This document shows positions 27,341 through 38,069 of a stretch of DNA of 64,000 nt, in pieces. The stretch comes from Panulirus ornatus (Eukaryota; Arthropoda; Malacostraca; Decapoda; Palinuridae), in assembly GCF_036320965.1 (NCBI RefSeq), contig NC_092250.1, positions 13,572,100-13,636,099 on the forward strand, given 5' to 3'. The notes under the pieces were generated by a model, which worked only from the letters and a program-made list of their open reading frames with translations, was not told the origin of the DNA and did no database searches. A program made the translations under genes and the position numbers. Position 1 is the stretch's first letter, and each line of letters starts with the position of its first letter.

Positions 27341-27343
<3 letters not shown>
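27043..27343. other. Unassigned sequence
   Basis: No feature supported. Confidence 0.4.

Positions 27344-27402
<59 letters not shown>
27344..27402. repeat. (CA)n microsatellite
   Basis: About 58 bases of pure CA; a (GT)n of about 30 bases follows at 27465-27494. Confidence 0.97.
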
Positions 27403-27405
<3 letters not shown>

Positions 27406-27462
27406 CTTATTTCTGTCAAGAATATGATGCTCGTGTGAAGATTTTACGGCAGAGTCGGTCAG

Positions 27463-27496
<34 letters not shown>

Positions 27497-27779
27497 TGGT
27501 TTTGAGCTTCTTTTGGAGGGGGAAGGCCATTTCGTTTATCGTTATTTGGAGAACCTCTTCATTACCTGCAAGCGTTGGCCGTATTTGCAGTGTATATATA
27601 TATGTATGTATGTACGCTATTCTTTCCCTCCTCCGTTTCAAAACAATATCGCTTCACGTTATGGTACGCGGGAACAGCACTTCGGGTATGATTTTACTGC
27701 CATGGGTCACGAATATTCGGCAATATCGAGTTGAAAATGGAATGTTGCCTGCCTGTCTGGTTGTGTGCCCTCCCCCAGA

Positions 27780-27781
<2 letters not shown>

Positions 27782-27835
<54 letters not shown>

Positions 27836-27851
27836 AAAAAAGTAACACCTT

Positions 27852-27888
<37 letters not shown>
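27782..27888. repeat. (GA)n and (CT)n in inverted arrangement
   Basis: About 50 bases of GA (27782-27832), a 24-base spacer, then about 32 bases of CT (27857-27888). The two tracts can pair with each other as a hairpin. Confidence 0.96.
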
Positions 27889-28014
27889 GTAGATGGTAGA
27901 TGGCCATCGACCAGCGAGATATCGGGAAGGGCTGCTGATACACCTGTGTGCCGTTAGCTAACACGTCATTGGCTGTCAGCTTTTACTCCTTTTGGTTCAA
28001 GTTGCTTATCTTTT

Positions 28015-28170
28015 CCTTCTCCCTCACCCACGCGTGGGCTGCACACATTTCCTGTCCTCAAAACATGCAGTCTCTCCATATCAAACACACAACACTTTCC
28101 AACAGGTAGGTGACCCACACGACTCGTTCTTCGTAATTCTTCTAGACTTTCCACGGTGAGAGTTGCGCGT
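28015..28170 (+). repeat. Interspersed family F, copy 2
   Basis: Shares CACGCGTGGGCTGC, CACACAACACTTTCC and CACACGACTCGTTCTTCGT with the family F copies at 49050-49290 (complement) and 18590-18744. No coding signal and no tail tract here. Confidence 0.6.
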
Positions 28171-28995
28171 CATCCCTGCAAAGTCTTGGGATGGTGCGTC
28201 CGTCATGTGCCCTGAAGCGTCGAGGTCTTAATTGGACGGGACTGTGGACTTCCTTCGTTTTCTTTGATAGATTTTGCCACGTTCAGAACATATCGTCACA
28301 AGCCATTCCACGGAAGGACAATCGTCCATCTGATATACTGTGATTCCATTGGACAATAATTCTTCTGTATGTGATCGTTCGTTTCATAAATGGACATTTG
28401 ATTTAGTTACAAATGTGCATTGAAAAAGAACTACTTTAGGCAAGGGAGACCTTCAAGAAAAGCCACTGCTATTTCTGATGCTCTAACCAACACGAAAGGT
28501 TTGATCGTTGGTGAGTTACTATTCTTTAAGCTAATCGATTACCAGGTGTCGTTAAGGCCGTCATTGTCAAGGTATAATCACTATCTTAAATTTCTTACGT
28601 ACCTTCAAATGTTAAAGATAATACTAAGACCACATACACTCTCACCACGGATGGGGTACGCCGATGGCTGACAACTAAAACCACGAAAATCTCTCTAGAT
28701 TGTCGATTGACGGGAAAAGTTTTGGGAGTTGGAGAATCTGGGGAGGGGAGTTTGTTGGAGGGGTCCCTGAAGGAATGCTACGGTGAGGAAGAGAAAGCTA
28801 GGGAAAAAGAGAAGGGAGGGTAATAGGTTCATAGAGCTCAGCCCAAGCACTCAGATCCTATCACATAAACCTGTAGAACACTGAAGACGCAAATGATACC
28901 TGGACATGAACCTTTTTGGAATGGAAAATGATGCATGCCTGTGCTTAATTTTTTCTTATATACATATAGATCATTCAAAACTATATCTCCTTTTA
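28171..28995. other. Unassigned sequence
   Basis: No repeat family or recognisable gene; the 83-codon frame at 28420 has no known motif. Confidence 0.45.
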
Positions 28996-29058
28996 ATCAG
29001 GACATCTTAGAAGGGATCATGACATTTAGAAGGGATCATGACATCTTGGAAGGGTAAC
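28996..29058. repeat. Short tandem repeat, AGAAGGGATCATGACAT
   Basis: Three near-identical 20-21 base units (GACATCTTAGAAGGGATCAT type). Confidence 0.8.
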
Positions 29059-29859
29059 TTATAATTTTCCAGTTTGAATTTACCAGATTGATGGAAGCCA
29101 TTCAGGTTTGAGAAGGATTCATCAAAATGTGTGTTGTTAAGCCAAAAAGAACGTATCAGTATCTCTAAATACATTTGGTTGGAGAAGCCATATTTTAAGC
29201 AGTAATGTGGTTTGAAGATAAGATTTCTTCAGTGTTTTAGTTCGCAAATATTCCATGAATTTCACAGAACTAAAGAATAGCTGACAAAAACAGGAACAGA
29301 TCCTTCATTTGAATCACATAAGAAATACTTTTCGTTTGTTGATACGAAGGAAACCTTTTAAAGAATGTCTACAGTATGTATGCTGATGAAAGAGGGAGAA
29401 GTTTAGACACAAAAGTTTATAAATGTAAGTACTTTTTCCCATTTCAAGACATGGTAGAGATTCTGATCATAACAGTACAGAAACTGTCCCCTTATTTATT
29501 AAGTTTATTGATTACGCCAAGGGAAGAGCTTTTATTTGGAGTCGAATAAGATTCATAAAACTATTCATTTTATCAGAGTTTCCCCACAAACAAGATATTT
29601 CCTAGCGATTGACCCATGTGTCAAGATTAATGAGGGAAACAAGGAAGGAGCCCAGCGTAGCCTCTGGTCAAATGTTTTCAACCTTACAGGTCACGTCAGG
29701 TCACAGTGAGCTGAGTGACGTTGTATAGCAAGGTCACATGCTTGTCGTGTGCATATACATGTTGTCGCTCCACGCAGATATTGTTAGTACCAATTGAGAA
29801 GGGCGTCTGAGGGACTGAAGTTGTACTGGAACAATACGAATAAATTTTTCAAGAGATGT
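29059..29859. other. Unassigned AT-rich sequence
   Basis: No feature supported. Confidence 0.45.

Positions 29860-29897
<38 letters not shown>
29860..29897. repeat. (CA)n microsatellite
   Basis: About 38 bases of CA ending in CGCG. Confidence 0.95.
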
Positions 29898-29898
<1 letters not shown>

Positions 29899-31245
29899 GC
29901 CATTTTTCTTCTTCTTACCACCCATATTGCCAGCACGACCTTCCTACTCAGCGTTAACATATTTTCATGAAAATATATGATCCCAGCAACCAGCAGTATC
30001 AGCTCTGCTAAGGAAATGGTGGAACTATTGGTAACTTTGTTAGAGAGGGGGTTAGTCATCGTGCGTCGCCATACGTCTGGTATCTGCCTCGTCGTATCTG
30101 TAGACAGAACACACGGCCGACGTTTCATCGTATAGATACGATGCATAAATCATGAAAGGAAAATATCTATCCGTCTTGTGGATTTCGTTCACTGTGGTTG
30201 ATATACACAAATAGGAAGGATTTGCCAATGAATATACATGCGAGCAGTGGAAGCTGAACATGTCACCTGAAATGAATAAGTAAGATTTATCTTGCTAATA
30301 GCCATCAGTCCTACACACTGTGTTGGACACTCGCTGCCCAGCAGAGGATCCCCCCAACGTCTGTCTGAAGTAATTTCAGAATTACTAGACGAAATAATTT
30401 TACTGCTGCAGAGAACACGGTTGTGACGGTAACTCGTTTGCGTAAATATTCAAGTCCTGTTTACGACGACGGTAGGATGACCTGAAATGATCAGATGTTG
30501 GTGAGTTGTATATGCATAAACCTTTGGCCTCTCTCTCTACCCACTGGTATTGAGTGGACGTTGCATCGAGGGTTTTCCTTTGACAGCTGAACTGAAGATC
30601 TTCAGGATTGATTGGTTTTTCCAAAATACTGTTATCCCAGCACGACCAGCGACAGTGTTCTTCTGCATGCTGATTTAAAGTCTATGGTTTATCCTTTAAA
30701 GTTTGTGTTCTATTGCCTTATTTGCGGTATATCAGGACGATTAAGAAAAAGGGTCAAAAAAAAAAAAAAAGAAATCGGTCAGGATACAAACGTATTTCGA
30801 TACTGGTGTCCTTTAGCTTGGTGACTGCAATCTGTATCTCGAATTGAAACGTTATGTCTCACATAAAATGGTCAGGCAGCTGGTGTGTGTGTGTGTATGT
30901 GTGTGTGTGTTTGGGGGGGGGGTTAAAAAAAAAGAAAAATCCCTTTGAGCAAAAGACACGCATCAGATGTATAATCACCACACACTCATGTGGACTTCAA
31001 TCATAAAATCACCGACGTTCTGTTTAAAAAGTATATTGGCCTCGTTACTACAACTATTTCAGATTCGTAGAATAAGTGATGCCAGATTTGTATGAAGAAG
31101 AAGAAGAAAAAGAGAATCACGTCAAATAATTACTTGTTACTGGAAAACAAGTTATCTAAATCATATCATATGTATATATGAATATGTATACATTTCAGAG
31201 TTATACGGGGATTAGATGGGATAACAAGAGCTGATAAAGATTGGA
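29898..31245. other. Unassigned sequence
   Basis: No gene or family repeat recognised. A 15-base A run at about 30757, a short (GT)n at 30883-30911 and a GAAGAAGAAG run near 31100 are the only simple features. Confidence 0.45.
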
Positions 31246-31495
31246 TATGAATATCTTTCTTTCATACTATTCGCCATCTCCCGCATTAGCAAGGTAGCGT
31301 TAAGAACAGAGGACTGGGCCTTTGAGGGAATATTCTCACCTGGCCCCCTCCTCTGTTCCTTCTTTTTTTGGGGAAAAAAAAAAAACGAGAGGGGAGGATT
31401 TCCAGGGCCCCCCGCTCCCTCCCCTTTTAGTCGCCTTCTACGCCACGCAGGGAATACGTGGGAAGTATTCTTAATCCCTTATCACTAGGGATATG
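31246..31495 (-). mobile_element. Family A short retroelement, copy 5
   Basis: Complete copy without flanking (TA)n tracts. The tail side (CGCCATCTCCCGCATTAGCA) is left and the 5' end (GTATTCTTAATCCC) right. The lack of TA borders suggests an older insertion whose tracts have eroded, or insertion elsewhere. Confidence 0.85.
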
Positions 31496-31650
31496 GTATC
31501 GTTTCATTCCCACTTGGTGTACTCGAACACTCACGTCCCCACCGCCGAGAAATTATAACTGGAATGTCTGAATTCATCTTGAGATTTCGTGATCACATGT
31601 TTTGTTATAGAGTTCTTGTAAGATGAATGTGTTTCCTGATTTAGTGTTCC

Positions 31651-31653
<3 letters not shown>

Positions 31654-31682
<29 letters not shown>
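31654..31682. repeat. (GT)n microsatellite
   Basis: About 29 bases of GT. Confidence 0.93.
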
Positions 31683-31684
<2 letters not shown>

Positions 31685-31689
31685 TTAGG

Positions 31690-32200
31690 GTATTTTCTTC
31701 CATTGTTTGTCTTTAGGTTATCTTGATTTAATGTTCTACATTTTTAGGTTATCTTGATTTAGTATTCCACTTTTTTTTTAGGTTATCTTGATTTAATGTT
31801 CTACATCTTTAGGTTATCTTTATTTAATGTTCTGCATTTTTAGGTTATCTTGATTTAATGTTCTACATTTTTAGGTTATCTTGATTTAATGTTCTACATT
31901 TTTAGGTTATCTTGATTTAATGTTCTACATTTTTAGGTTATCTTGATTTAATGTTCCACATTTTTAGGTTATCTTGATTTAATATTCTACATTTTTAGGT
32001 TATCTTTATTTAATGTTCTGCATTTTTAGGTTATCTTGATTTAGTGTTCCACTTTTTTTTTAGGTTATCTTGATTTAATGTTCTGCATTTTTAGGTTACC
32101 TTGATTTAATGTTCTACATTTTTAGGTTATCTTGATTTAATGTTCCACATTTTTAGGTTATCTTGATGTAGTGTTTCATTTTGTGTTTAGGCTCGCTTGA
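31690..32200. repeat. 31-bp minisatellite
   Basis: About 15 units of TTTTTAGGTTATCTTGATTT plus AATGTTCTACA. The centre (31830-32000) is nearly perfect and the edges are degenerate. Each unit includes TTATCT, again a GATA-type word, but unpaired. Confidence 0.95.
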
Positions 32201-32499
32201 TTTAGCGTTACACTGATATATTTGACGCTATCTTGATTTAGTGATCGTATTGAATATTTCTTTTTAAGGATATCTTAAATTCATGTCCCGTTCAAGTGTT
32301 CTTCATAAAAGGACGCGCCCCAAGGGAAGTGTTACGATGCATCGTCATCTTTAAGTCTGACAAGAGACGAAAAATTATTCGAGTTGATCAAGGACTTCCT
32401 CAGAGATTAGAGAGTTTATACAATCAGTTTACATCAGCTCGTGTGAAGGGACTTGCCTTGTCCCCTTCAAGGTTGAAGCTTAAGCTGATCTGTGTCCTA

Positions 32500-32952
32500 A
32501 CTAGTTCATTTGGAGCTTTCTGACCAGCTTATTGTAATTCTGATCAAGTCAGCGTCCTAACTACTACTTATAGAGCTTTCTGAGCGGCTTATTGTGGCTC
32601 TGATCAAGTCAGCGTCCTAACTACTTTTGGAGCTTTCTAAGCGGTTCATTGTGGCTCTGATCGTCAGCATCCTAACAACTTATGGAGCTTTCTGAGCGGT
32701 TCATTGTGGATCTGATCAAGTCAGCGTCCTAACTACTTTTGGAGCTTTCTAAGCGGTTCATTGTGGCTCTGATCAAGTCAGCGTCCTAACTACTTCTTAT
32801 GGAGCTTTCTGAGCGGTTCATTGTGGCTCTGATCAAGTCAGCGTCCTAACTACTCTCATGGAGCTTTCTAAGCGGTTCATTGTGGCTCTGATCAAGTCAG
32901 CGTCCTAACTACTTCTTATGGAGCTTTCTAAGCGGCTCATTGTGGCTCTAAC
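32500..32952. repeat. 60-bp minisatellite
   Basis: About seven to eight units of roughly 60 bp with blocks GTCCTAACTACTTCTTATGG, AGCTTTCTGAGCGGTTCATT and GTGGCTCTGATCAAGTCAGC. Small deletions vary unit length from about 52 to 60. Confidence 0.95.
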
Positions 32953-33164
32953 CCGCTTTCTAAACCTGTTTGCTGGGTTGCTAGAGTGTCTCTTAACTGG
33001 CCTGTTCCCTCCATCTGGCCTCCTGTGACACTGATCTCGCTTTCCAAGTGCTTGCTCTGAGGCTAATCTTCCCTTGTTACGTGCGTGTTTGTGAGCTAAT
33101 CCTCCTTTGAACGTGTGTGTTGTAGGATTGAATTCCCTCTGAACGTGACGCTAGTCTTCTCCCT

Positions 33165-33324
33165 ACACAGAGACCTCCGTGGTTTAGCGGTCAGCGTCCC
33201 TGACTATGATGCCATCACGGTCCGCCCCACATAGGTTCGATTTCTGGTCGCGGAATTCGGTCGACAGTCAACCCAGGAGTTCATCCTTCGCATTTGGATA
33301 AATGCGTACCCGGCTTAGGCTAAG

Positions 33325-33330
<6 letters not shown>
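33165..33330 (+). mobile_element. tRNA-derived SINE
   Basis: Head CCTCCGTGGTTTAGCGGTCA (A box), B-box-like GGTTCGATTTC about 50 bases on, body GTCAACCCAGGAGTTCATCC, and end TACCCGGCTTAGGCTAAGG running into (GT)n. Order and spacing fit a Pol III SINE of tRNA origin, and the GT run behaves as its tail. Anticodon identity is not readable. Confidence 0.78.

Positions 33331-33410
<80 letters not shown>
33322..33410. repeat. (GT)n then (TA)n
   Basis: About 18 bases of GT followed by about 70 bases of TA, between the SINE end and family A copy 6. Confidence 0.97.
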
Positions 33411-33412
<2 letters not shown>

Positions 33413-33553
33413 TTTGTTTCTTTTCTTTCATACTATTCGCCATTTCCCGCGATAGCGAGGTAGCGTTAAGAACAGAGGACTGGGCCTTTGAGGGAATATC
33501 CTCACCTGGCCCCCTTCTCTGTTCCCTCTTTTGGAAAAAGAAGAAAAAAAAAA
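33411..33553 (-). mobile_element. Family A short retroelement, copy 6 (5' part missing)
   Basis: Tail to the A-rich middle is present (CGCCATTTCCCGCGATAGCG ... TTTTGGAAAAAG). The 5' third is replaced by a family B element at 33554. Confidence 0.8.
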
Positions 33554-33679
33554 GTCCACAGGGAGAATGAAACACGGAAAGTTCCTAAGTGCACTTTCGT
33601 GTAATAATCACATCATCAGGGAAGACACAAGGGAGAAATATAACAGTCGATATACATCGAAGAGACGAAGCTAGGACGC

Positions 33680-33686
<7 letters not shown>
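33554..33686 (-). mobile_element. Family B element with a near-intact hammerhead-like core
   Basis: Minus strand: GCGTCCTAGCTTCGTCTCTT, GATGTATATCGAC, then CTGATGATGTGATTATTACA, CGAAAGTGCACTTAGGAACT and the CCGTGTTTCATTCTC block. The core boxes CTGATGA and GAAA and the AGTGCACT palindrome are intact (33583-33623); helix I pairing is weakened by the TTAGG change. Confidence 0.7.
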
Positions 33687-33764
<78 letters not shown>

Positions 33765-33772
33765 TTTTTTTT
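33687..33772. repeat. (TA)n plus poly(T): LINE 3' tail tract
   Basis: About 60 bases of TA then about 25 T immediately 3' (in element sense) of the LINE. The tail therefore reads ...GTAT, poly(A), (TA)n on the LINE strand. Confidence 0.95.
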
Positions 33773-36700
33773 ATACTTTGTCGCTGTCTCCCGCGTTTGC
33801 GAGGTAGCGCAAGGAAACAGACGAAAGAAATGGCCCAACCCCCCCCCCCATACACATGTACATACACACGTCCAGACACGCAAATATACATACCTACACA
33901 GCTTTCCATGGTTTACCCCAGACGCTTCACATGCCTTGCTTCAATCCACTGACAGCACGTCAACCCCTGTATACCACATGACTCCAATTCACTCTATTTC
34001 TTGCCCTCCTTTCACCCTCCTGCATGTTCAGGCCCCGATCACACAAAATCTTTTTCACTCCATCTTTCCACCTCCAATTTGGTCTCCCTCTTCTCCTCGT
34101 TCCCTCCACCTCCGACACATATATCCTCTTGGTCAATCTCTCCTCACTCATTCTCTCCATGTGCCCAAACCATTTCAAAACACCCTCTTCTGCTCTCTCG
34201 ACCACGCTCTTTTTATTTCCACACATCTCTCTTACCCTTACGTTACTTACTCGATCAAACCACCTCACACCACACATTGTCCTCAAACATCTCATTTCCA
34301 GCACATCCATCCTCCTGCGCACATCTCTATCCATAGCCCACGCCTCGCAACCATACAGCATTGTTGGAACCACTATTCCCTCAAACATACCCATTTTTGC
34401 TTTCCGAGATAATGTTCTCGACTTCCACACATTTTTCAAGGCTCCCAAAATTTTCGCCCCCTCCCCCACCCTATGATCCACTTCCGCTTCCATGGTTCCA
34501 TCCGCTGACAGATCCACTCCCAGATATCTAAAACACTTCACTTCCTCCAGTTTTTCTCCATTCAAACTCACCTCCCAATTGACTTGACCCTCACCCCTAC
34601 TGTACCTAATAACCTTGCTCTTATTCACATTTACTCTCAACTTTCTTCTTCCACACACTTTACCAAACTCAGTCACCAGCTTCTGCAGTTTCTCACATGA
34701 ATCAGCCACCAGCGCTGTATCATCAGCGAACAACAATTGACTCACTTCCCAAGCTCTCTCATCCCCAACAGACTTCATACTTGCCCCTCTTTCCAGGACT
34801 CTTGCATTTACCTCCTTTACAACCCCATCCATAAACAAATTAAACAACCATGGAGACATCACACACCCCTGCCGCAAACCTACATTCACTGAGAACCAAT
34901 CACTTTCCTCTCTTCCTACACGTACACATGCCTTACATCCTCGATAAAAACTTTTCACTGCTTCTAACAACTTGCCTCCCACACCATATATTCTTAATAC
35001 CTTCCACAGAGCATCTCTATCAACTCTATCATATGCCTTCTCCAGATCCATAAATGCTACATACAAATCCATTTGCTTTTCTAAGTATTTCTCACATACA
35101 TTCTTCAAAGCAAACACCTGATCCACACATCCTCTACCACTTCTGAAACCGCACTGCTCTTCCCCAATCTGATGCTCTGTACATGCCTTCACCCTCTCCA
35201 TCAATACCCTCCCATATAATTTACCAGGAATACTCAACAAACTTATACCTCTGTAATTTGAGCACTCACTCTTATCCCCTTTGCCTTTGTACAATGGCAC
35301 TATGCACGCATTCCGCCAATCCTCAGGCACCTCACCATGAGTCATACATACATTAAATAACCTTACCAACCAGTCAACAATACAGTCACCCCCTTTCTTA
35401 ATAAATTCCACTGCAATACCATCCAAACCTGCTGCCTTGCCGGCTTTCATCTTCCGCAAAGCTTTTACTACCTCTTCTCTGTTTACCAAATCATTTTCCC
35501 TAACCCTCTCACTTTGCACACCACCTCGACCAAAACACCCTATATCTGCCACTCTGTCATCAGACACATTCAACAAACCTTCAAAATACTCATTCCATCT
35601 CCTTCTCACATCACCGCTACTTGTTATCACCTCCCCATTTACGCCCTTCACTGAAGTTCCCATTTGCTCCCTTGTCTTACGCACCCTATTTACCTCCTTC
35701 CAGAACATCTTTTTATTCTCCCTAAAATTTACTGATAGTCTCTCACCCCAACTCTCATTTGCCCTTTTTTTCACCTCTTGCACCTTTCTCTTGACCTCCT
35801 GTCTCTTTCTTTTATACTTCTCCCACTCAATTGCATTTTTTCCCTGCAAAAATCGTCCAAATGCCTCTCTCTTCTCTTTCACTAATACTCTTACTTCTTC
35901 ATCCCACCACTCACTACCCTTTCTAAACAGCCCACCTCCCACTCTTCTCATGCCACAAGCATCTTTTGCGCAATCCATCACTGATTCCCTAAATACATCC
36001 CATTCCTCCCCGACTCCCCTTACTTCCATTGTTCTCACCTTTTTCCATTCTGTACACAGTCTCTCCTGGTACTTCCCCACACAGGTCTCCTTCCCAAGCT
36101 CACTTACTCTCACCACCTTCTTCACCCCAACATTCACTCCTCTTTTCTGAAAACCCATACTAATCTTCACCTTAGCCTCCACAAGATAACGATCAGACAT
36201 CCCTCCAGTTGCACCTCTCAGCACATTAACATCCAAAAGTCTCTCTTTCGCACGCCTGTCAATTAACACGTAATCCAATAACGCTCTCTGGCCATCTCTC
36301 CTACTTACATAAGTATACTTATGTATATCTCGCTTTTTAAACCAGGTATTCCCAATCATCAGTCCTTTTTCAGCACATAAATCTACAAGCTCTTCACCAT
36401 TTCCATTTACAACACTGAACACCCCATGCATACCAATTATTCCCTCAACTGCCACATTACTCACCTTTGCATTCAAATCACCCATCACTATAACCCGGTC
36501 TCGTGCATCAAAACCGCTAACACACTCATTTAGCTGCTCCCAAAACACTTGCCTCTCATGATCTTTCTTCTCATGCCCAGGTGCATATGCACCAATAATC
36601 ACCCACCTCTCTCCATCAACTTTCAATTTTACCCATATTAATCGAGAATTTACTTTCTTACATTCTATCACATACTCCCACAACTCCTGTTTCAGGAGTA

Positions 36701-36984
36701 TTGCTACTCCTTCCCTTGCTCTTGTCCTCTCACTAACCCCTGACTTCACTCCCCAGACATTTCCAAACCACTCTTCCCCTTTACCCTTGAGCTTCGTTTC
36801 ACTCAGAGCCAAAACATCCAGGTTCCTTTCCTCAAACATACTACCTATCTCTCCTTTTTTCACATCTTGGTTACATCCACACACATTTAGGCACCCCACT
36901 CTGAGCCTTCGAGGAGGATGATCACTCCCCGCGTGACTCCTTCTTCTGTTTCCCATTTTAGAAAGTTAATACAAGGAGGGGAGG

Positions 36985-36988
<4 letters not shown>
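33773..36988 (-). mobile_element. RTE-like LINE, near-complete copy
   Basis: Element reads right to left: a 32-base remnant of the 5' UTR (36957-36988), one long ORF, and a short-form 3' UTR of about 185 bases ending in the tail CTCGCAAACGCGGGAGACAG and CGACAAAGTAT, then poly(A) and (TA)n. Compared with the isolated 5' UTR at 7408-7515, about 60 bases are missing from the 5' end, which abuts another (TA)n (36989-37044). No target-site duplication could be defined because both sides are TA tracts. Closest sibling is 53158-54847, almost identical where they overlap. Confidence 0.93.
33960..36956 (-). CDS. LINE polyprotein: APE-type endonuclease plus reverse transcriptase (RTE-like)
   Basis: Single ORF of 998 codons for target-primed retrotransposition: the endonuclease nicks target DNA and the RT copies the element RNA from the nick (family knowledge). 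Residues ~17-265 are an exonuclease/endonuclease/phosphatase domain: N24, SETK with E53, Y124, GDLNAK (D160, N162), LLDYVLID (D228). The last motif, normally SDH, reads SDR at 254-256, replacing the catalytic histidine, so the nuclease is probably dead. The RT spans about 490-800: FMDLEKAYD (D637), GLRQGCVMSPWLF, FADDTALVAD (D745, D746), RYLGVDL. The C-terminus (~880-970: RCLRTMCGVRWFDR, LKWFGHMERM, RRRGRPNWRW) is an RTE-type tail domain. The start ATGGGAAACAG is supported by the same junction at 7408-7515. The stop is a TGA where the 13 kb copy has CGA, shortening the product by about 11 residues. Large open frames on the opposite strand are shadows. Confidence 0.93.
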   Translation of the reverse strand: MGNRRRSHAGSDHPPRRLRVGCLNVCGCNQDVKKGEIGSMFEERNLDVLALSETKLKGKGEEWFGNVWGVKSGVSERTRAREGVAILLKQELWEYVIECKKVNSRLIWVKLKVDGERWVIIGAYAPGHEKKDHERQVFWEQLNECVSGFDARDRVIVMGDLNAKVSNVAVEGIIGMHGVFSVVNGNGEELVDLCAEKGLMIGNTWFKKRDIHKYTYVSRRDGQRALLDYVLIDRRAKERLLDVNVLRGATGGMSDRYLVEAKVKISMGFQKRGVNVGVKKVVRVSELGKETCVGKYQERLCTEWKKVRTMEVRGVGEEWDVFRESVMDCAKDACGMRRVGGGLFRKGSEWWDEEVRVLVKEKREAFGRFLQGKNAIEWEKYKRKRQEVKRKVQEVKKRANESWGERLSVNFRENKKMFWKEVNRVRKTREQMGTSVKGVNGEVITSSGDVRRRWNEYFEGLLNVSDDRVADIGCFGRGGVQSERVRENDLVNREEVVKALRKMKAGKAAGLDGIAVEFIKKGGDCIVDWLVRLFNVCMTHGEVPEDWRNACIVPLYKGKGDKSECSNYRGISLLSIPGKLYGRVLMERVKACTEHQIGEEQCGFRSGRGCVDQVFALKNVCEKYLEKQMDLYVAFMDLEKAYDRVDRDALWKVLRIYGVGGKLLEAVKSFYRGCKACVRVGREESDWFSVNVGLRQGCVMSPWLFNLFMDGVVKEVNARVLERGASMKSVGDERAWEVSQLLFADDTALVADSCEKLQKLVTEFGKVCGRRKLRVNVNKSKVIRYSRGEGQVNWEVSLNGEKLEEVKCFRYLGVDLSADGTMEAEVDHRVGEGAKILGALKNVWKSRTLSRKAKMGMFEGIVVPTMLYGCEAWAMDRDVRRRMDVLEMRCLRTMCGVRWFDRVSNVRVREMCGNKKSVVERAEEGVLKWFGHMERMSEERLTKRIYVSEVEGTRRRGRPNWRWKDGVKKILCDRGLNMQEGERRARNRVNWSHVVYRG

Positions 36989-37044
<56 letters not shown>
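36989..37044. repeat. (TA)n microsatellite at the LINE 5' end
   Basis: About 56 bases of TA directly upstream of the truncated 5' UTR. Confidence 0.97.
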
Positions 37045-37048
<4 letters not shown>

Positions 37049-38069
37049 AATGAGATGGCCTTGATTAGGGCATTCATTTCCCTGTGTCGTATCTGCGAAC
37101 ATTGCGAAGTATTGATAACCATACTCTGTGCATTACAGAGTCCAGCTACTCTTCGTACACATTTTCCTGATTAGGACAGGCTTCCCCTTATTATCAGGAG
37201 GGAGTTTTCTCATCAACGCTGACCCCATGCATGGCTGAGTCCATCTCTGCATTGTCTGGGCTAAAAGAAAGAGAAAGAAACTGAGAAAAATGAGATAGGT
37301 CAGCTAGAACATGCCCAGATGAGAGGGATTCCTTCCATCTACACGTGGTGTGACCTTTTCCCTCCAAAGTGGCCAGTTCGAAGGACATTCCTACAGACTC
37401 CACATGGGCCTGGACCGTGTTTTGGTTACGCTGCCGAAGGGAAAGTGGTTATCTGAGACATATTCAAAGGTTGACGAGGTGCTGTTTGAACCATACATTT
37501 ACGGGAGAGTAAAGAGAGATATTCATGTTAAAGAGCGTCAATAACTCGTCCTTCACCAGCGTTGCATGTGATCTCGAGGGCTTTAGGGTATGGGCCAACC
37601 GGATCATACTCCCGAGTTCTGGAGTGGGTGATGAAGACCCCAGTAGACTCCACACTACGAGCTGCGTGTTGATGCAGAGGGAAGACAAATACAACAAGGG
37701 AGCAGATACGGAATCAATATGCAGGTGGCTGGTGTTAATACATAATGAAAATACACTTCAAGAAAGCTGTGCTTTGTTCTTGGACACCCGGTAAACTGCA
37801 TCATTGTATTCAGTATATATTGAATCCGTGAAATATATTTTTGGATCCTTTTAGACTCCTAGAGGGGGATTTGCCTCACTGTCCCACTTGTGGAGAGCAC
37901 TCATGTTTCGCGAGTTTGGATATCCCACCAGTGGGACGGCTTAGACAACCTTTGAGAGTTGCAAGGGTTATGGTATCCCGTGCGTATCAGATCGGGAGAA
38001 ATTGTTGCTTCATTGTGTAGACTTATAGATAGATATTTACATGGGTAATTAGATATTTAAGTAGATGGG
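37045..38069. other. Unassigned sequence
   Basis: No family repeat. Plus-strand frames at 37350-37544 and 37525-37794 follow each other with a one-frame shift and an unbiased composition, but I recognise no domain. Confidence 0.4.

Noticed and set aside
33936..36150. Several 110-240 codon frames on the plus strand over the LINE
   Set aside because: Antisense shadows of the 998-codon LINE ORF. Matching shadows appear over the 53.3-54.8 kb copy, as expected for a shared antisense effect.
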